DNA of 64,000 bases from an uncultured beta proteobacterium (GTDB taxonomy: Bacteria > Pseudomonadota > Gammaproteobacteria > Burkholderiales > Burkholderiaceae_C): contig CAIKLM010000164.1 in assembly GCA_903828235.1 (NCBI GenBank), forward strand, positions 29,713 to 93,712. The letters run 5' to 3'. Of this stretch, positions 41,661 to 50,206 are shown in pieces. Under the pieces are notes generated by a model that saw only the letters and a list, made by a program, of their open reading frames with translations, searched no databases and was not told the DNA's origin. Both the position numbers and the translations under genes were made by a program. How positions within the stretch are numbered: position 1 is the first letter of the stretch; every line of letters starts with the position of its first letter.

Positions 41661-42467
41661 ATGACGCTGCCCGTGCCGATGACGATCGAGCTCCATGCCG
41701 CCGTGGACCCCGGCCGTGCGCGCAGCAACAACGAAGACTCGGTCGCCACCGACGCCGAGGTGGCGCTGGCGGTGCTGGCCGACGGCATGGGCGGCTACAA
41801 CGCCGGCGAGGTGGCCAGCAACATGGCCACGAGCTTCATCCTCAGCGAGCTTGGCCGCTGGCTGCGCGAGGCCTCGAGCCACGCGTCCGACGCCGAGGTC
41901 CGCCGTGCGATGGACATCTGCGTCGACAACGCCAACCGCGCCATCTTCAACGCCGCCAACAGCAACCCGCAGTACGCCGGCATGGGCACCACACTGGTGG
42001 TGGCGGTGTTCCGCGACAACCGCGTGCTGCTCGGCCACGTCGGCGACAGCCGCTGCTACCGGCTGCGCGACGGCCGGCTGCAGCAGATCACGCGCGACCA
42101 TTCCCTGCTGCAGGAGCAGATCGACGCCGGCCTCATCACCCCGGAGCAGGCGGCGTTCTCGGCCAACAAGAACCTCGTCACCCGGGCCGTGGGCGTGGAA
42201 GACAGCGTCCTGCTCGAGACGCACCAGCACGACGTGCTGCCGGGCGACCTGTTCCTGATGTGCTCCGACGGACTGTCGGACATGCTCGACGACGACGGCA
42301 TCAGCCAGGTGTTGCAGCAGCACGAATCGCTGGAGCAATGCACGCACGCGCTCATCGAGGCCGCGAATGACGCCGGCGGAAAGGATAATATCTCCGTGAT
42401 CCTGGGTCGCGCGACCGGCAGCGTCGCGTTGCAGGCGGGCCGGTCATGGTGGCCGTTCAAACGCTGA
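41661..42467 (+). CDS. PP2C-family Ser/Thr protein phosphatase (Stp-like)
   Basis: 268-residue metal-dependent phosphatase. Motifs in order: GRARSNNEDSV (metal Asp), LADGMGGYNAGEVAS, GMGTTLVVAVF, VGDSRCYRLRDGRLQQIT, DHSLLQEQ, NLVTRAVG, LFLMCSDGLSDML and GGKDNISVILG. All metal-binding Asp positions are present. Starts at 41603, 41661 and 41679 are in frame; 41661 is kept as a compromise and could be off by a few codons. It probably removes phosphates placed by the kinase encoded 88 bases upstream. Confidence 0.9.
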   Translation: MTLPVPMTIELHAAVDPGRARSNNEDSVATDAEVALAVLADGMGGYNAGEVASNMATSFILSELGRWLREASSHASDAEVRRAMDICVDNANRAIFNAANSNPQYAGMGTTLVVAVFRDNRVLLGHVGDSRCYRLRDGRLQQITRDHSLLQEQIDAGLITPEQAAFSANKNLVTRAVGVEDSVLLETHQHDVLPGDLFLMCSDGLSDMLDDDGISQVLQQHESLEQCTHALIEAANDAGGKDNISVILGRATGSVALQAGRSWWPFKR

Positions 42468-42516
42468 GCGAAGCCGGGCGTCGTAGCGCCCCCGAGCACG
42501 AGAACTGAGGGCAGGC

Positions 42517-43182
42517 ATGGGCAAACTGGTCGTATCGTTGGACGGGGTGGTGATCAAGGAAGTCCAGATCACCAAGGACAAGACCACGCTCGGCCGTCGT
42601 CCGTACAACGACATCGTCATCGACAACCTCGCCGTCAGCGGCGAGCACGCCGTGCTTCAGATGGTGGGTGCCGACGTCTTCATCGAAGACCTCAACAGCA
42701 CCAACGGCACCTACATCAACGGCAAGGCCATCAAGAAGCAGCTGCTCACGCACAACGACACGGTCGAGATCGGCAAGTACAAGATCAAGTACCTGGTCGA
42801 CGAGACGGGCGACTACGAGAAGACCATGATCATGCGCCCGCCCGCCCCGGCGGTGCCGGCGCCGGGCGGCGGCATCGCCTCGGGCTTCGGCGGCCTGCCG
42901 CCGGCGACGCCTGCGGCGGCGCAGCCGGCGTCGATCAAGGTGCTCAACGGCGCGGCCGCCGGCCGCGAGGTGGTGCTGACCAAGGTCGTCACCACCGTGG
43001 GCAAGCCGGGCGTGCAGGTGGCGTCCATCACCAAGCGCCCGAACGGCTACGCCTTCGCGCACGTCGAGGGCGCCAGCAAGCCCAGCATCAACGGCGTGCC
43101 CATCGTGGGCGACTCCGTGCCCCTGCGCAACGGCGACGTCATCGAGCTCGCCGGCACGCAGATGCAGTTCATCTCGCGCTAG
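42517..43182 (+). CDS. Phosphothreonine-binding FHA domain protein, tandem domains
   Basis: 221-residue soluble protein. The first FHA domain (about 24-93) has the binding loops GRRPYNDIVIDN, SGEHAVL and NSTNGTYING. A linker with GDYEKTMIM (Thr103) could be a phosphorylation site by analogy with GarA/OdhI-type FHA proteins; a Pro/Ala stretch follows. A second FHA-like domain (about 138-220, TTVGKPGVQVASITKRPNGY, SKPSINGVPI) is weaker: it has no clear S/R pair for phosphate. Third gene after kinase and phosphatase, 49 bases downstream. Confidence 0.9.
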   Translation: MGKLVVSLDGVVIKEVQITKDKTTLGRRPYNDIVIDNLAVSGEHAVLQMVGADVFIEDLNSTNGTYINGKAIKKQLLTHNDTVEIGKYKIKYLVDETGDYEKTMIMRPPAPAVPAPGGGIASGFGGLPPATPAAAQPASIKVLNGAAAGREVVLTKVVTTVGKPGVQVASITKRPNGYAFAHVEGASKPSINGVPIVGDSVPLRNGDVIELAGTQMQFISR

Positions 43183-43229
43183 CCAGCCGGTCTTTGGGGC
43201 CCGCGGCAAGCGGGCCGGGCGTGAAGAGG

Positions 43230-43252
43230 CTCACAGAGGCCCTGTGAGTTTT
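43230..43252 (+). terminator. Putative intrinsic terminator after the FHA gene
   Basis: CTCACAG (43230-43236) and CTGTGAG (43242-43248) form a seven-base stem with an AGGCC loop, followed directly by TTTT (43249-43252). It lies in the 183-base gap before the phosphodiesterase gene, suggesting that gene may have its own promoter. The stem is short, so efficiency is doubtful. Confidence 0.5.
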
Positions 43253-43365
43253 CCCGAATCAGGGCCAACCCGTGCAGGCTGCCCTTGCACTGGGGCAGCG
43301 GCCGGCCCAGCATGCCGACATGGCCACGCGCGACGGGTGCGTGGCGGTACCGCAGCTGTGGCTCC

Positions 43366-44154
43366 ATGCAGATCCGCGTTCTCGGTTGTTCGGGTTCCAT
43401 CGCTGCCGGCAGCCGCACGACCGCGTTCCTGCTCGACGGCTCGGTGCTCATCGACGCCGGCACCGGCGTGGGCGACCTCACGCTCGACGAGATGGTCGCC
43501 ATCGACCACATCGTCGTCACGCACTCCCACCTCGACCACGTGCTCGCCATCGGCCTGCTGGCCGACAGCGTGACGCGCCGCCGCCGCGCTGCCGGCCGGC
43601 CGGCCATTGGCGTGCACGCGCTGCCCGAGACGATCGCGGCCCTGCGGGCACACGTCTTCAACGGCGTGATCTGGCCCGACTTCAGCCGCCTGCCCGACGC
43701 CGCCAACCCGGTGCTGCGCTTTTACACGCTGGCCGTGGGCGACGAGCTCCGGCTGGGCCGGCACCGGCTGGAGGTGCTGCCCGCCCGGCACACCGTGCCG
43801 GCCGTGGGCTACGCGGTGCATGGGGCCGAGGGGGCCTGGGTGTTCACCGGCGACACCGGCCCGAACCCGGCGCTGTGGCAGCGCCTGGCGTCGCTGCGCG
43901 TGGCGCAGCTGGTCATCGAGACCGCCTTCCGCGACGACGAGCGCGAGCTCGCGGGCGTCAGCCAGCACCTGTGCCCGACGCTGCTGGCGCAGGAGCTGCG
44001 GCAGCTGGCGCACCCCACCGAGGTCTGCATCACCCACATCAAGCCCGGCGAGGTGGAGGCGGTGATGGCGGCCATCGCGGCGCAAGGCAGCCCGCACCGC
44101 GTGCGCGCCCTCGCCACGGGCGACGTGCTGACCCTGGCCGACGCCACCGTGTGA
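43366..44154 (+). CDS. Metallo-beta-lactamase-fold cyclic-nucleotide phosphodiesterase-like hydrolase
   Basis: 262 residues. The metal motif THSHLDHVLAI (HxHxDH), a later His in PARHTVPAVGY, the bridging Asp in VFTGDTGPN and ITHIKPGE at the end fit class II 3',5'-cyclic-nucleotide phosphodiesterases (PDE1/CpdP type) better than glyoxalase II. The opening MQIRVLGCSGS is normal for that group, which sets the ATG at 43366; earlier in-frame residues look non-coding. It lies next to the kinase-phosphatase-FHA genes, so it may link cyclic-nucleotide turnover to that module. Substrate unproven. Confidence 0.78.
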   Translation: MQIRVLGCSGSIAAGSRTTAFLLDGSVLIDAGTGVGDLTLDEMVAIDHIVVTHSHLDHVLAIGLLADSVTRRRRAAGRPAIGVHALPETIAALRAHVFNGVIWPDFSRLPDAANPVLRFYTLAVGDELRLGRHRLEVLPARHTVPAVGYAVHGAEGAWVFTGDTGPNPALWQRLASLRVAQLVIETAFRDDERELAGVSQHLCPTLLAQELRQLAHPTEVCITHIKPGEVEAVMAAIAAQGSPHRVRALATGDVLTLADATV

Positions 44155-44260
44155 CGCGTTGCGTCACACGCGCTGCCGGTGCGACCAAGCGCGGCAGCCC
44201 GATGTGACCAAGTGCGTCAGCTGCTGTGCGGAATTGCGCAGCGCAGGTGCCCCACAAGGC

Positions 44261-44276
44261 TGGCACGGCCCCTGCA
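44261..44276 (+). promoter_or_regulatory. Sigma-54 promoter of the pilin gene
   Basis: TGGCACGGCCCCTGCA (44261-44276) matches the sigma-54 consensus TGGCAC-N5-TTGCA at all but one base, with the GG at -24 and GC at -12 exactly 12 apart. Transcription would begin near 44287, giving a leader of about 40 bases with GGGAG ahead of the ATG. Pilin genes in many proteobacteria are driven by sigma-54 with the PilR activator; no pilR is in the window. Confidence 0.85.
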
Positions 44277-44327
44277 TTCGCGGGATACGTCCTTTCTCAA
44301 CAGCCACCCCACACCGGGAGTTTCTCC

Positions 44328-44762
44328 ATGAAGCGAGTCCAACAAGGTTTCACCCTGATCGAACTGATGATCGTCGTGGCGATCATCGGCATCCTGGCGG
44401 CGGTGGCGCTGCCGGCGTACCAGGACTACACGAAGAAGGCCAAGATTTCCGAAGTGATCCTGGCCGCGTCGACTTGCCGTACGGCCATCACCGAGGCCGT
44501 GCAGACCACCCAGAGCTCAACCCTCCCGGGCGCCGGCGGCTGGGGTTGCGAGAGTTCTTCCTCGACCTCAAAGTACGTGAAGTCGGTTGCGACTGATGGC
44601 AGCGGTGTGATCATCGTCACCGCTACCGGGTTTGGCGATCCTGAGATCGACGACAAGACGATCACCCTGACTCCCAGCACCCTGACGATTGGGCAGCCCA
44701 TCTCCAGCTGGACTTGCGGCGGCTCGATCCCCGCCAAATTCCGCCCGGGTTCCTGTAAGTAA
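44328..44762 (+). CDS. pilA: Type IV pilin major-subunit-like protein
   Basis: 144-residue prepilin. The short leader MKRVQQG is cut before Phe8 by prepilin peptidase; [20 protein letters not shown] is the N-terminal helix, with Glu5 of the mature protein present. The globular part has four Cys; the last two (WTCGG and GSCK) enclose a C-terminal disulfide loop as in PilA/PilE. A Ser/Thr-rich patch (about 75-82) and the C-terminal region are possible O-glycan sites. No other pilus assembly gene is nearby. It has its own sigma-54 promoter upstream and a hairpin just downstream, and lies at the edge of a glycan locus whose far end encodes a PglL-like transferase. Confidence 0.9.
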   Translation: MKRVQQGFTLIELMIVVAIIGILAAVALPAYQDYTKKAKISEVILAASTCRTAITEAVQTTQSSTLPGAGGWGCESSSSTSKYVKSVATDGSGVIIVTATGFGDPEIDDKTITLTPSTLTIGQPISSWTCGGSIPAKFRPGSCK

Positions 44763-44788
44763 TCTCCGCCGTCTAGGTGGTCGTGCAA

Positions 44789-44808
44789 GGGCAGCTTTCG
44801 GGCTGCCC
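44789..44808 (+). terminator. Hairpin after the pilin gene (terminator or attenuator)
   Basis: GGGCAGC (44789-44795) and GCTGCCC (44802-44808) form a perfect seven-base stem with a TTTCGG loop 26 bases after the pilin stop. It could cap a short, abundant pilin mRNA while letting some polymerase continue into the glycan genes; only a weakly T-rich CTTTCTGG follows. Confidence 0.5.
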
Positions 44809-44829
44809 CACTGCTTTCTGGAATTGCCC

Positions 44830-46101
44830 ATGACCCACTCCGCCGCTCAAACCCGGACTGGTGCAGGGCGGTTCGAATCCCTGCCGGCCTTGCGGCCGCC
44901 CGAGTTGACCATCCTGATGCCGTGCCTGAATGAGGCGCGCACCCTGGCGGCTTGCATCGACAAGGCGCGCAGCTTCCTCGACAGCGCGCAGGTGGAAGGC
45001 GAGATCCTTGTCGCCGACAACGGCTCGACCGACGGCTCTCAAGCCTTGGCGCGGCGCCTCGGGGCACGCGTCATCGACGTGCCTGTGCGTGGCTACGGCG
45101 CGGCACTGCGTGCTGGCATCGAGGCTGCGCGGGGCGCCTTCGTCATCATGGGTGACGCCGACGACAGCTACGACTTCAGCCAGCTTGGCGCCTTCCTGGC
45201 GGCTTTGCGGCAGGGGCAGGAGCTTGTGGTCGGCAATCGCTTCCGCGGCGGCATCGCGCCCGACGCGATGCCCTGGCTGCATCGCTACTTGGGCAACCCG
45301 GTGCTCAGCTACATTGGACGGCGCTTCTTTGGCGGTCCGCTGCGCGACTTCCACTGCGGTCTGCGTGGCTTCCGCCGCGACGCGATCCGCAAGCTGCATC
45401 TGGTGACCCCGGGGATGGAGTTCGCCAGCGAGATGATCGTCAAGGCCCTGCAGGCTCGCCTGCGCGTGGCCGAAGTGCCCACCACGCTCGTCAAGGATGG
45501 GCGTGGGCGGCCGCCGCACCTGAACACGTGGCGCGACGGCTGGCGCCACCTGCGATACCTGCTGCTGTATTCGCCGCGCTGGCTGTTCATATACCCCGGC
45601 ATCGGGTTGGCCCTGCTTGGGCTGCTGCAGCTGGGTTACAGCCATTGGCCCGGGGCTGCGGGCAGCGGCTGGCCGGTGGGCATCCACACGCAGTTGATCG
45701 CTTCGGCGGTGATGGTGCTGGGTTATCAGACTCTGCTGTTCGCCGCCGCCGCTGTGCTGGCCCGCCACGAGGCGAGGCTGGACACGCCGCACGCTGGCGA
45801 GCGGGCGCTGGCCCGCTGGGCTCAGGGACCTTGGATGCCGCTCATCGGAGCTGCCACGGCGTTGGCGGGCCTGGCGGTCTGCGTGTCTTTCACTTGGCAG
45901 TGGAGCCGGGCCGGCTACGGGCCGCTGGATCCCGAGGTCGCCATGCGGCAGATCATTCCTGGCGTTGCACTCTTGATCATCGGCTCGCAGACACTGCTGG
46001 CGGCGGTGTTCTTCGCCGCCCAGCGTGCCGCCTTCGACTCCAGCCGTCGCACGCCCGGCAGCGAGAGCGGACAGCCGTCATTTCGGGAAGCGGGGCCTTG
46101 A
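44830..46101 (+). CDS. Family 2 glycosyltransferase with C-terminal membrane helices (DPM1-like)
   Basis: 423 residues. The N-terminal GT-A domain (about 25-255) resembles polyprenyl-phosphate sugar synthases: LTILMPCLNEARTLAACID, VADNGSTDGS, GYGAALRAGIEAARGAFV, the metal motif GDADDSYDF and DFHCGLRGFRRDAI. About four membrane helices follow (265-400), a layout seen in enzymes that load a sugar onto undecaprenyl phosphate for a GT-C transferase. The next gene encodes such a GT-C-like protein, which supports that reading. First gene of the rightward glycan operon, 67 bases after the pilin. Confidence 0.85.
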   Translation: MTHSAAQTRTGAGRFESLPALRPPELTILMPCLNEARTLAACIDKARSFLDSAQVEGEILVADNGSTDGSQALARRLGARVIDVPVRGYGAALRAGIEAARGAFVIMGDADDSYDFSQLGAFLAALRQGQELVVGNRFRGGIAPDAMPWLHRYLGNPVLSYIGRRFFGGPLRDFHCGLRGFRRDAIRKLHLVTPGMEFASEMIVKALQARLRVAEVPTTLVKDGRGRPPHLNTWRDGWRHLRYLLLYSPRWLFIYPGIGLALLGLLQLGYSHWPGAAGSGWPVGIHTQLIASAVMVLGYQTLLFAAAAVLARHEARLDTPHAGERALARWAQGPWMPLIGAATALAGLAVCVSFTWQWSRAGYGPLDPEVAMRQIIPGVALLIIGSQTLLAAVFFAAQRAAFDSSRRTPGSESGQPSFREAGP

Positions 46102-48035
46102 CGCGCGCCCACTGGGTGGAGCTGGCCGGGCTGACGGCGCTGGCCGCGCTGCTCGCAGCCGCACTCCAGTGGGTGGGGGGCCAGCAGGGATGGAGCTGGG
46201 ACGCGCTGAACCACCACGTCTACCTCGGCCTGGTGGCCGAGCAGCCGCGCTGGCATCTGGACGTCATGCCGGCCAGCTACCAGAGCTATCAGTACCCTTA
46301 CCTCTACTGGCCCGTTTACAAGCTGGCCACCTTGGGCCTTGGCGCACCCGCTGCCGCGACCGTCTGGGCTGCTGTGCAGGCCCTGGCGCTGCTTCCGCCG
46401 CTGTGGCTGATCGCCCTGCGCCTGCTGCCCGACACCGGCGCCGTGATGCCGCCCTGGCTCGAGCGGGCAACGGGGTGCCTGCTGGGCATGCTGAGCCTGG
46501 TCATCTTGGCGGCCCTGCAGACGACGGCCAACGACCTGATAGCGGCTGTGCCGCTGTTGTGGGCGATCGCCGTGTGGATGCAGCCCGGGCAAGGCCTGCC
46601 TTCGGCGGCCGGCGGCGCGGCCTTGCTGGGTGTCAGCGTCGCCTTCAAACTCTCCAACGGTCTGTACCTGCCACTGCTGCTGCTGTGGTGGTGGCGGCCG
46701 GGCACCTTGGCCGAGCACGCGCGCCGAGCTGTCGTCATGGCGGCGGCTTTTAGCCTGGGGCTGGCGCTGGCCTATGGTCCCTGGGGCTGGCAACTGATGC
46801 AGAACACCGGCAATCCCTTCTACCCCTACTTCGGTGCCTGGTTCGCCGAGAGTGGCTGAGCCGTGCTGCGCTTCAAGCCCGACGACTGGCTGGAAGGCCT
46901 GGCAAGGCCGCTGCTGATGGTCGACCCAGCTGCCGGCCTCTACGTGGAGGGGGCGGCACCGGATTGGCGGTTTGCTGCAGCGCTGCTCTTCGGAACGGTC
47001 GGCGTGGTGGCCGCGCGAGGGCGGCTTGGCTTGTCGGTCGTGCAGTTGAAGGGCCTGCTGTCGTTGCTGGTGATGCTCTACGTCTGGACCTTCGCCATAG
47101 GCAACGGACGCTACTTCGCCGCGGGCCTCCTGCTGATCGGGCCGGTGCTGCTGCTGACCTGGCGCTGGTTGCCGGGCACGCGGTCGTTCAAGGGGCTGGC
47201 GCTGGCTGCGGTGGTGGGGGCTCAGCTCTACACGGTTCAGCTGAACCACCTGCCCAACCCCTGGGGTCTGGTGCAACTGCGGGAGGGCCCGGGTCTGGAC
47301 CTGGAGCCTTCGCCCCTGCGCGAGCAGCCCGCGGTCTTCCTCACCGTCAGCGCCATCTCTTACTCCATCCTGGTGCCGCTGTTCCATCCGCAGTCCCGCT
47401 GGGCCAACATCGCCGGGCAGCGGCGCATCGAGCCCGGACTGCCCGAACATGCGCGATTGCAGAAGCTGCTTGGGGCACCCCTGCCCAAGTACGTGATCGC
47501 GCCGACGAACGCGAGTTCGGAGGCAGCGCCATCGCAACCGAGCCCGGCCCTGCTTGACCTGCTCTCGCGCTCGCTGGCGGTGCAGGGCCTGGAGTTGGGG
47601 GCGCAGCGCTGTGCGCTCCTGCGCTCGCGCCTGGTCGTGGGCCCGCCGGGCGAGCCCGATGGCGGCGCGGCCCGATTGGGTTTCATTGTCTGCCCGGCGG
47701 TAAAGGCCGCCGCGCCGATCGCGCGGGCCCAGGAAGACGAGGCCGAGATGCGCCGGCTGGCGCCGGTATTCGAACGTGTGGAGCGCCAGTGCCCACGATT
47801 CTTTCCACCCGGCGGCGGCACCGATACCCGCGCCGACGGCCAAGTGACGCGGCACTACGTGGCCACGGACAGCCGCATCCACATCGATGAAGAGACGCAG
47901 CTGCTGCACTTTCGCTACTTCCGCTCGCTCAACGCGACGCGCCTGGGCACGGTCGACCAGGTGCTGGCCGGGCAGTTCGAGGTGTCCTGCCGGAAGTTGC
48001 CTGGCCGCTACCAGCCACCTTGGGACCGGGACTGA
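46098..48035 (+). pseudogene. GT-C-like polytopic glycosyltransferase split by an in-frame TGA
   Basis: A single frame starts at TTG overlapping the previous stop (TTGA, 46098-46101) and encodes a multi-helix membrane protein resembling ArnT/PMT-like GT-C enzymes; an early ELAGLTALAALLAAALQWVG helix and WSWDALNHHVYLG with a catalytic-type Asp are visible. After GNPFYPYFGAWFAESG comes TGA (46857-46859), then the frame continues AVLRFKPDDWLEGLARP to 48035. The broken joint lies inside a loop conserved in such proteins, so one Trp codon (TGG to TGA) has probably been lost. A GTG at 46863 could let the second part (391 residues, four or so helices and a soluble C-terminal domain) be made separately. 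Sequence error is an alternative. Confidence 0.6.
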
Positions 48036-48038
48036 GCG

Positions 48039-48827
48039 ATGGACTTGCCAGTGCCTCGACCGATGCCCCGGCTGACGATGATCACCGCGTCTCTGAACCC
48101 TGGCCCCGAGGTGCGCGACACCCTGTCTAGCATCCTGTCGCAGGCCTACCCGAACCTGCAGCTCATCGTTGTCGATGGCGGCTCTCGGCCGGAGTGCTTT
48201 GCGCATGTCGAGCCCTTCCTGCCGCACGTGGATCTGCTGATCCGCGAGCCCGACCGAGGCATTTCGGATGCCTGGAACAAGGCCCTGGCGCGAGCCGAGG
48301 GCGACATCGTCGGCATCCTGAATGCCGATGATCACTTGCTGCCGGGGGCCCTGCACAAGGTCGTGGCGGGCTTTGCCGCCCACCGTGGCGTCGAGATCGT
48401 GCATGGCAACGCCCGGCGTATCGACGGCACGCGCCAGTCGGTACGGCGGCCCTGGCCCTGGCCGAGCTGGACCGTGCGCATCGGCACGCCGGTCGTGCAC
48501 CCTGCGACGTTCGTCGCACGCTCTTTGTACCAGCGCATCGGCGGCTTCGACCTGCGCTGGCGCGTGGCGATGGATTACGACTTCATGCTGCGCGCCTTGC
48601 GTGCGGGCGTCCGCCTGCATCACATCGACGACGAGCTGGTGGTGTTCCGCGGCGGCGGCCTGAGCGACCGCGAACCGTTGCGTGGCTTCCGCGAGGTGCG
48701 TGACTGCCAGCTGGATCAGGGGCTTGGTCGCGTCGGTGTCGAGCTACTGCACCAGGCCAAGACATTCATGCGTGGGGTCGTGCGTCCGCGGCTGGATCGC
48801 TGGCGGCGGGGGTCGGGCGCGGCATGA
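48039..48827 (+). CDS. Family 2 glycosyltransferase (WcaA-like)
   Basis: 262-residue cytoplasmic GT-A enzyme. LTMITASLNPGPEVRDTL begins the nucleotide-sugar fold, LQLIVVDGGSRPEC and EPDRGISDAWNKALARAEGD follow, and the metal motif is ILNADDHLLPGAL. VAMDYDFMLRALRAG holds the acceptor-site acidic residues typical of WcaA-like transferases. It begins four bases after the previous frame and overlaps the flippase gene by four bases (ATGA). Probably extends the lipid-linked glycan; donor and linkage unknown. Confidence 0.88.
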   Translation: MDLPVPRPMPRLTMITASLNPGPEVRDTLSSILSQAYPNLQLIVVDGGSRPECFAHVEPFLPHVDLLIREPDRGISDAWNKALARAEGDIVGILNADDHLLPGALHKVVAGFAAHRGVEIVHGNARRIDGTRQSVRRPWPWPSWTVRIGTPVVHPATFVARSLYQRIGGFDLRWRVAMDYDFMLRALRAGVRLHHIDDELVVFRGGGLSDREPLRGFREVRDCQLDQGLGRVGVELLHQAKTFMRGVVRPRLDRWRRGSGAA

Positions 48828-50206
48828 GCCTAGGCGCCGCCACGGCCGTGGGCCGCGCCTGGCGGCGCATGGACGCCCGCACCCGCCATGCCGCGGCGGC
48901 GGGTGTCTTCGGCGTGCTGGGCCGCCTCGGCGGTGCCCTCGTGGTGCTGGTGTATGCGCCGATGGCGCGCGAGGTGCTGGGTCCGGAGCGCTTCGGCGTC
49001 TGGATGATGCTGACCGCCTGGACCACGCTGTTTGCCTTTGCTGATCTGGGCGTCGGTAATGCGGCACTGAACCGCGTCACGGCCGCGCTGGCAGACGACG
49101 GCGACGCTGACCGGCGCCGCCAGCGCCTGGGCGCCACCATCGACGCGGCGGTGGCCTGCACGATCGTTCTCGGGCTGCTGTTGCTGGCGCTGGCAGCCGC
49201 CTGGGCTTGGCTGGCGCCCGTGCCTTCGGCCGTTGCCGGGCTCATCGCGCCGGGCAACCGCACCAAGGTCGACGTTGCGCTGGCGCTGTTCGCGGTGATC
49301 TTCGCGCTCAGCCTGCCGACGGCGCTGGGTCAGAAGCTGCAGTTGGGTGCGCAGGACGGCCAATGGGCGGGCTGGACGCAATTCGTCGCCTCGGTGCTGA
49401 GTCTTGCCGCCGTGCCGCTGGTACTGCAGCGCGGGGGTGGCCTGCCGGAGCTGGTGCTGGCAACCCAGGGCGTGTCGCTGATGGTGCAGGCCGCGAGCGC
49501 CCTGTGGTGGCTGCGGCGGCGTGGCCTGCCGTGGCCGCGGCCTTTGCGCGCATGGCGCACGCCGCTGCTGTTGAAAGCCCTGATGGTCGAAGGCGCGGCC
49601 TTCTTCGGCCTCCAGCTGGCGGCCGCCGCCGCATTCCAGTCTGATGCGGTGATCGTCACGCAGCACCTGGGCGCCGAGGTCTATGGCGACTACGCGGTGG
49701 TCCAGCGCATCTACCTGCTCGTGGGCGCCGGTGTCGTCACCGCATTGGCCGGGCTCTGGCCTGCCTTCGGAGATGCCTGGTTGCGCCGGGATGTCGCCTG
49801 GGTGCGCCGCACCTTGAGGCGGGCCCTGCTGGCGGCGGGGTTGTCGACGCTGGTCGCGGTGCTGCTGCTGCAGCTGCTGCTGCCCGGCTGGGCCGTGGAC
49901 CCGCTGGGCGCGCAGGCCGCGCCGGCGCCGCTGCTGCTGGGGCTGCTGGGCGCATGGACGGTGGTCGAGACACTGGGCGCCGTCTGCGCTGCGCTGTTGA
50001 ATGGTGCCAACCTCATCCGAATCCAGCTCGCCCTGGCGGCCACGATGGCGATACTGGCGGTAGCGGGCAAGTGGTGGGTCACCCCGCTGCTGGGTCCCGC
50101 TGGTGCCGTGCTGCCCATGCTGCTGGCGTATGTGCTCGTTTCCGTGCCGGGCCAGGTGATCCTGATCCGGCGTCTGCTGGCCACTCCTTCGAGGCCCATG
50201 CCGTGA
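48824..50206 (+). CDS. Wzx-type lipid-linked oligosaccharide flippase
   Basis: 460 residues with about twelve hydrophobic segments and no soluble domain, the MATE/MVF-like layout of polysaccharide flippases. The opening AGVFGVLGRLGGALVVLVYAPM and MLTAWTTLFAFADLGVGNA are typical of Wzx/RfbX. It should move the undecaprenyl-diphosphate glycan to the periplasmic face for the PglL-like transferase at the other end of the locus. Start ATG overlaps the upstream stop (48824-48827), and its stop overlaps the next gene (GTGA). Wzx family members diverge strongly, so the symbol is left blank. Confidence 0.82.
   Translation: MSLGAATAVGRAWRRMDARTRHAAAAGVFGVLGRLGGALVVLVYAPMAREVLGPERFGVWMMLTAWTTLFAFADLGVGNAALNRVTAALADDGDADRRRQRLGATIDAAVACTIVLGLLLLALAAAWAWLAPVPSAVAGLIAPGNRTKVDVALALFAVIFALSLPTALGQKLQLGAQDGQWAGWTQFVASVLSLAAVPLVLQRGGGLPELVLATQGVSLMVQAASALWWLRRRGLPWPRPLRAWRTPLLLKALMVEGAAFFGLQLAAAAAFQSDAVIVTQHLGAEVYGDYAVVQRIYLLVGAGVVTALAGLWPAFGDAWLRRDVAWVRRTLRRALLAAGLSTLVAVLLLQLLLPGWAVDPLGAQAAPAPLLLGLLGAWTVVETLGAVCAALLNGANLIRIQLALAATMAILAVAGKWWVTPLLGPAGAVLPMLLAYVLVSVPGQVILIRRLLATPSRPMP

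Noticed and set aside
44865..44885. tRNA T-arm-like GGTTCGAATCCC within the first glycosyltransferase gene
   Set aside because: The flanking bases do not form a five-base T stem, and no acceptor, D or anticodon arm lies upstream; the segment is coding (RFESL).
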